Shown one piece after another: positions 5,185 to 7,031 of a stretch of 7,031 nt of DNA. Source of the stretch: an uncultured Johnsonella sp. (GTDB taxonomy: Bacteria > Bacillota > Clostridia > Lachnospirales > Lachnospiraceae); contig CAJPUK010000112.1 of the NCBI GenBank assembly GCA_905373785.1, forward strand, positions 1 through 7,031, written 5' to 3'. Numbering within the stretch: the stretch's first letter is position 1; the number at the start of each line of letters is the position of its first letter. Both the position numbers and the translations under genes were made by a program. The notes beneath the pieces were generated by a model. It did no database searches. It was not told the DNA's origin and saw only the letters and a list, made by a program, of their open reading frames with translations.

Positions 5185-6040
5185 TGTGCACATCCTCCAA
5201 AGCTTCCCATGCCCTATATGAACTTCTTGCAAGCGGAGCGGAAGCAACATGCTTAAATCCCTTTGCCAGAGCTATCTCCTTGTACCTTGCAAAGTCCTCC
5301 GGTGTGGCATATCTTGCCAAGGGATAGTGTTTTGGTGTTGGCTGCAAATATTGACCTATGGTAAGTATATCACAACCTGTAGCAAGTACATCATCTAAAA
5401 GTGTATCTATCTGTTCCTCAGTTTCTCCAAGTCCTACCATAAATCCGGTCTTTACTCTCATATCCGGCATCTGTTCCTTACAATAACGAAGCACTCCCAG
5501 AGAACTTTCATAACCTGCCTGCGGACGTATCGCCTTTTGCAGTTCCTTTACCGTTTCAACATTGTGATTAAGCACATCAGGTTTGGATTCAAGTACTATA
5601 TCAAGAGAGTCTTTATTGCCCTTCATGTCGGAAATCAAAGTTTCTACAGTGGTATATGGGCACATAGCCCTTATAGCCTTAACCGTTTTTGCAAATTGGT
5701 TTGCACCCCCGTCAGGCAGATCATCCCTTGTCGAACAGGTAAGTACTACATGCTTAAGATGCAAATGTTTAACCGCCTTTGCTACATTTTCAGGCTCTTC
5801 TTCGCTTGGAGGCATAGGTTTTCCACAGGTTACATTGCAAAATCTGCAATTTCTTGTGCATATACTTCCCAGTATCATAAAGGTGGCGGTATGCTTACGA
5901 TAACATTCTCCAAGATTCGGGCAATTAGCCTCTTTACAAACTGTATTGAGGTTAAGCTCCTTCATAAGTTCCGCTACCTCATCTATAGCCTCTTGATTAT
6001 ATCTTACCTTTAGCCAATCAGGCTTTTTTTCTGTCAACAT
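5171..6040 (-). CDS. lipA: Lipoyl synthase (radical SAM)
   Basis: A 289-residue radical-SAM enzyme that inserts two sulfurs into an octanoyl group already bound to a lipoyl domain, completing lipoate in place. Both iron-sulfur sites are intact: the auxiliary cluster C35-x4-C40-x5-C46 (CKEANCPNLGEC) and the SAM cluster C61-x3-C65-x2-C68 (CTRNCRFC). The C-terminal RSSY (272-275), whose serine ligates the auxiliary cluster in the family, is also present. Length is normal for LipA. AAGGAGG four bases before the ATG (6045-6051) fixes the start. lplA follows with overlap. No lipB or lipM is in the window, so the octanoyl substrate must come from LplA acting on free octanoate or from a transferase elsewhere. 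A 435-base region with hairpins precedes it. Confidence 0.98.
   Translation of the reverse strand: MLTEKKPDWLKVRYNQEAIDEVAELMKELNLNTVCKEANCPNLGECYRKHTATFMILGSICTRNCRFCNVTCGKPMPPSEEEPENVAKAVKHLHLKHVVLTCSTRDDLPDGGANQFAKTVKAIRAMCPYTTVETLISDMKGNKDSLDIVLESKPDVLNHNVETVKELQKAIRPQAGYESSLGVLRYCKEQMPDMRVKTGFMVGLGETEEQIDTLLDDVLATGCDILTIGQYLQPTPKHYPLARYATPEDFARYKEIALAKGFKHVASAPLARSSYRAWEALEDVHNGIY
5194..5198 (-). promoter_or_regulatory. Ribosome site fixing the lplA start
   Basis: GGAGG lies within the end of lipA, nine bases before the ATG at 5184. A nearer in-frame ATG at 5193 touches this site and could not use it, which supports 5184 as the real start. Confidence 0.7.
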
Positions 6041-6122
6041 ACACCCTCCTTACAGTACAACATTTATTTTTGTAAACTTATAAGTCTTAATCAAGTTCTT
6101 ATTCTGAATTGCCCGCAGTATT

Positions 6123-6140
6123 TAACATGTTTTCATGTTA
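6123..6140. repeat. Perfect 7-bp inverted repeat upstream of lipA
   Basis: TAACATG-TTTT-CATGTTA, flanked by GCAG (6115-6118) and CTGC (6143-6146), which can add an outer stem. It is centred about 90 bases before the lipA start. With no T run on either side it is not a terminator; an operator for a dimeric repressor or a leader hairpin fits better. Confidence 0.6.
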
Positions 6141-6217
6141 GGCTGCATTAGCTTGCGGCATAAACAGCAATTAAAAGTATTTTTCACACTGCTTAAATTT
6201 ATCTTTATTCACTATAA

Positions 6218-6223
6218 ATTATA
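6218..6223 (-). promoter_or_regulatory. Possible -10 box for lipA
   Basis: A perfect TATAAT on the minus strand, about 178 bases upstream of lipA. The hexamer 17 bases further upstream is TAATTA, a poor -35. If used, the transcript would carry a leader of about 170 bases containing the inverted repeat at 6123-6140. Confidence 0.3.
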
Positions 6224-6308
6224 TTATTTTTCCGGAATCATAATTAGGCTTTCCATGGCTTAGGCGTATTTCATTTAATAAAAAGCCGACACTGTGTTTA
6301 CAGATATC

Positions 6309-6331
6309 AATGCAAACATTAAATGCAAACA
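6309..6331. repeat. 10-bp direct repeat, 3-base spacer
   Basis: AATGCAAACA occurs at 6309-6318 and again at 6322-6331. On the minus strand it reads TGTTTGCATT twice with a 13-base period. Tandem identical half-sites of this kind can be protein-binding sites; no known family is matched with confidence. Confidence 0.6.
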
Positions 6332-6352
6332 CAAACTCTTCTCTTCATACAT

Positions 6353-6391
6353 AACAGCTTAATTTCCTGTTCTACAGAATATTAAACTGCT
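6353..6391 (-). ncRNA. Candidate RNA hairpin between carrier gene and lipA
   Basis: The minus-strand RNA can form AGCAGTTTAAT paired with ATTAAGCTGTT (11 bp, two of them G-U) and an inner TTC-TGT/ACA-GAA stem with one-base bulges and a 3-base loop. It has no T tail, so it is not a standard terminator. It could be a processing or stability element between the lipoyl-domain gene and lipA. Confidence 0.35.
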
Positions 6392-6475
6392 AAATTAATA
6401 GTAATTTATCGGGGAAATCTTTGATTTGTGTAAGCCTAATCCCTAATAATAAAACAGCTGTAATTTACAATCTGC

Positions 6476-6709
6476 TTATTCCAGCACCGCAACAGTCTTA
6501 AGTACCTCTACATTGTCCCCTTCTTCATATAACTTTGATTTGAGTACTCCGTCATATGTGGACTCAACCTGTGTTACGACCTTATCGGTCTCTATCTCGT
6601 AAATAGGTTCTCCAACCTTTACTTCTTCCCCTACTTCCTTAAGCCATGCACAAAGTACCGCTTCCTTCATCTCAGGTCTAAGCTTAGGCATCAATATTTC
6701 TTTTTCCAT
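6476..6709 (-). CDS. Free-standing lipoyl-carrier domain protein
   Basis: A 77-residue protein that is essentially one lipoyl domain of the 2-oxoacid dehydrogenase E2 type. It opens EILMPKLRPEM, has the hairpin IETDKV with K43 as the lysine to be lipoylated, and closes with the second-half repeat GVLKSKLYEEGDNVEVLKTVAVLE. There is no peripheral-subunit-binding domain, no acyltransferase domain and no hinge; the stop comes exactly where the domain ends. A usual E2 is several times longer. A longer frame opens at 6745, but AAAGGAGG (6715-6722) five bases before the ATG at 6709 fixes the start. It lies upstream of lipA and lplA on the same strand and is a plausible substrate of both. It could be a swinging-arm subunit of a split complex, a scaffold for lipoyl assembly, or a remnant E2. 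An E2-type biotinyl domain is less likely, since ETDK rather than AMKM surrounds the lysine. Confidence 0.92.
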   Translation of the reverse strand: MEKEILMPKLRPEMKEAVLCAWLKEVGEEVKVGEPIYEIETDKVVTQVESTYDGVLKSKLYEEGDNVEVLKTVAVLE

Positions 6710-6722
6710 AAAAACCTCCTTT

Positions 6723-6880
6723 ATTAACTCAAATATTTCAAGCATAATTTATAATTTTAAATCTTATATAAAATTTAACTCTATAATATATTACATTATA
6801 TTTTAGAACTTATAATAAAGACCACTTTGATTATATATGTTATTTTACAGTCCTGTATTAAAAAGCAAGCTTACTGTTTC
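6723..6880 (-). promoter_or_regulatory. AT-rich upstream region of the lipoyl-carrier gene
   Basis: About 158 extremely AT-rich bases without a gene. Several TATAAT/TATTAT-like hexamers occur on the minus strand, but no -35/-10 pair stands out. It also should contain the end of the upstream gene's transcript, yet I see no good hairpin plus T run. Whether the carrier gene has its own promoter is therefore open. Confidence 0.3.
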
Positions 6881-7031
6881 TTACATTATAAGCTTAATTA
6901 ACTTTTCTTTAGTATGTCCGACTAAATTATACACAAGTTCTTCAAATACTTCCACACAAAACCTCTGATCGTTAAATAAGTCTTTAGCCTTTTTTTCATC
7001 AATAAGTTCACAACTAAGCTTAAAATCACTG
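6881..7031 (-). CDS. C-terminal end of an unrecognised protein (partial)
   Basis: An open frame enters from the right edge and ends at TAA (6881-6883), giving 49 residues: SDFKLSCELI, DEKKAKDLFN, DQRFCVEVFE, ELVYNLVGHT, KEKLIKLIM. It is mixed charged and hydrophobic, with a probable amphipathic helix at the end and two cysteines. It has no stop over the 150 bases available and ends where strong AT richness begins, which supports a real 3' end. I do not recognise the family; the start lies outside the window. It may be co-transcribed with the lipoyl-carrier gene, about 170 bases further on. Confidence 0.55.
   Translation of the reverse strand, partial: SDFKLSCELIDEKKAKDLFNDQRFCVEVFEELVYNLVGHTKEKLIKLIM

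Larger units (their letters stand above)
6041..6475 (-). promoter_or_regulatory. Long structured gap upstream of lipA
   Basis: 435 bases with no convincing gene and stops in all minus-strand frames. It does not continue the lipoyl-domain protein in any frame, so it is not an obvious E2 remnant. It holds a 39-base imperfect hairpin (6353-6391), a 10-bp direct repeat (6309-6331), a TATAAT hexamer (6218-6223) and a perfect inverted repeat (6123-6140). It may carry the lipA promoter and a structured leader. The best tiny frame (6275-6352, 25 codons, hydrophobic middle) lacks a good ribosome site. Confidence 0.5.

Noticed and set aside
5537..6013. A 158-codon plus-strand open frame opposite lipA
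   Set aside because: It is a shadow of the well-conserved lipA reading frame; the translation shows no family features.
6275..6352. A 25-codon minus-strand frame starting MYEEKSLC with a hydrophobic middle ending VSAFY, resembling a short signal peptide or peptide pheromone
   Set aside because: The ribosome site is poor (AGGAAA, 11 bases away), acidic residues precede the only lysine, and the frame overlaps the 10-bp direct repeat. A frame this short is expected by chance.
6041..6475. Decayed remainder of an E2 acyltransferase continuing from the lipoyl domain
   Set aside because: All three minus-strand frames are broken by frequent stops and none shows binding-domain or acyltransferase motifs, although very old decay cannot be excluded.

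Overview
The window reads as a low-GC, Gram-positive anaerobe of the Clostridia. AT-rich spacers, strong AGGAGG-type ribosome sites, frequent ATA and AGA codons, WXG100 proteins and the lipA/lplA pairing suggest a Lachnospiraceae-like genome; that placement is inference from style, not from a marker gene. Every gene I can support lies on the minus strand, so transcription runs from high to low coordinates. I see no IS element, CRISPR array, tRNA or rRNA.

Right half (about 4195-7031), lipoate metabolism. In transcription order it holds the last 49 codons of an unrecognised gene, a free-standing 77-residue lipoyl-carrier domain, about 435 bases without a convincing gene but with repeats and hairpins, then lipA (lipoyl synthase) and lplA (lipoate-protein ligase). 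lipA and lplA overlap by 14 bases. A strong intrinsic terminator starts 4 bases after the lplA stop, and a second hairpin with a T run follows.

Left half (about 60-3901), a signalling and type VII secretion-like cassette. In transcription order: a LuxR/NarL-type response regulator with an eroded acidic pocket, a 98-residue WXG100 protein, a duplicated remnant of that gene's 3' end, a 104-residue WXG100 protein, a PP2C-type phosphatase whose ATG comes one base after the preceding stop, and a Ser/Thr kinase with a single C-terminal membrane segment. Both WXG100 proteins carry the W-x-G turn and a C-terminal YxxxE motif. No EssC-type ATPase or other secretion-machine part lies in the window, so the link to secretion rests on the WXG100 proteins alone.

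Working model (inference): the kinase and phosphatase set a reversible phosphorylation state for the WXG100 system or for the regulator, while lipA, lplA and the small carrier form a separate lipoylation unit. The most unusual feature is the 79-bp-period tandem duplication at 2790-2941. It leaves an alternative, out-of-frame WXG100 C-terminal tail, with its own stop, directly behind the live gene.
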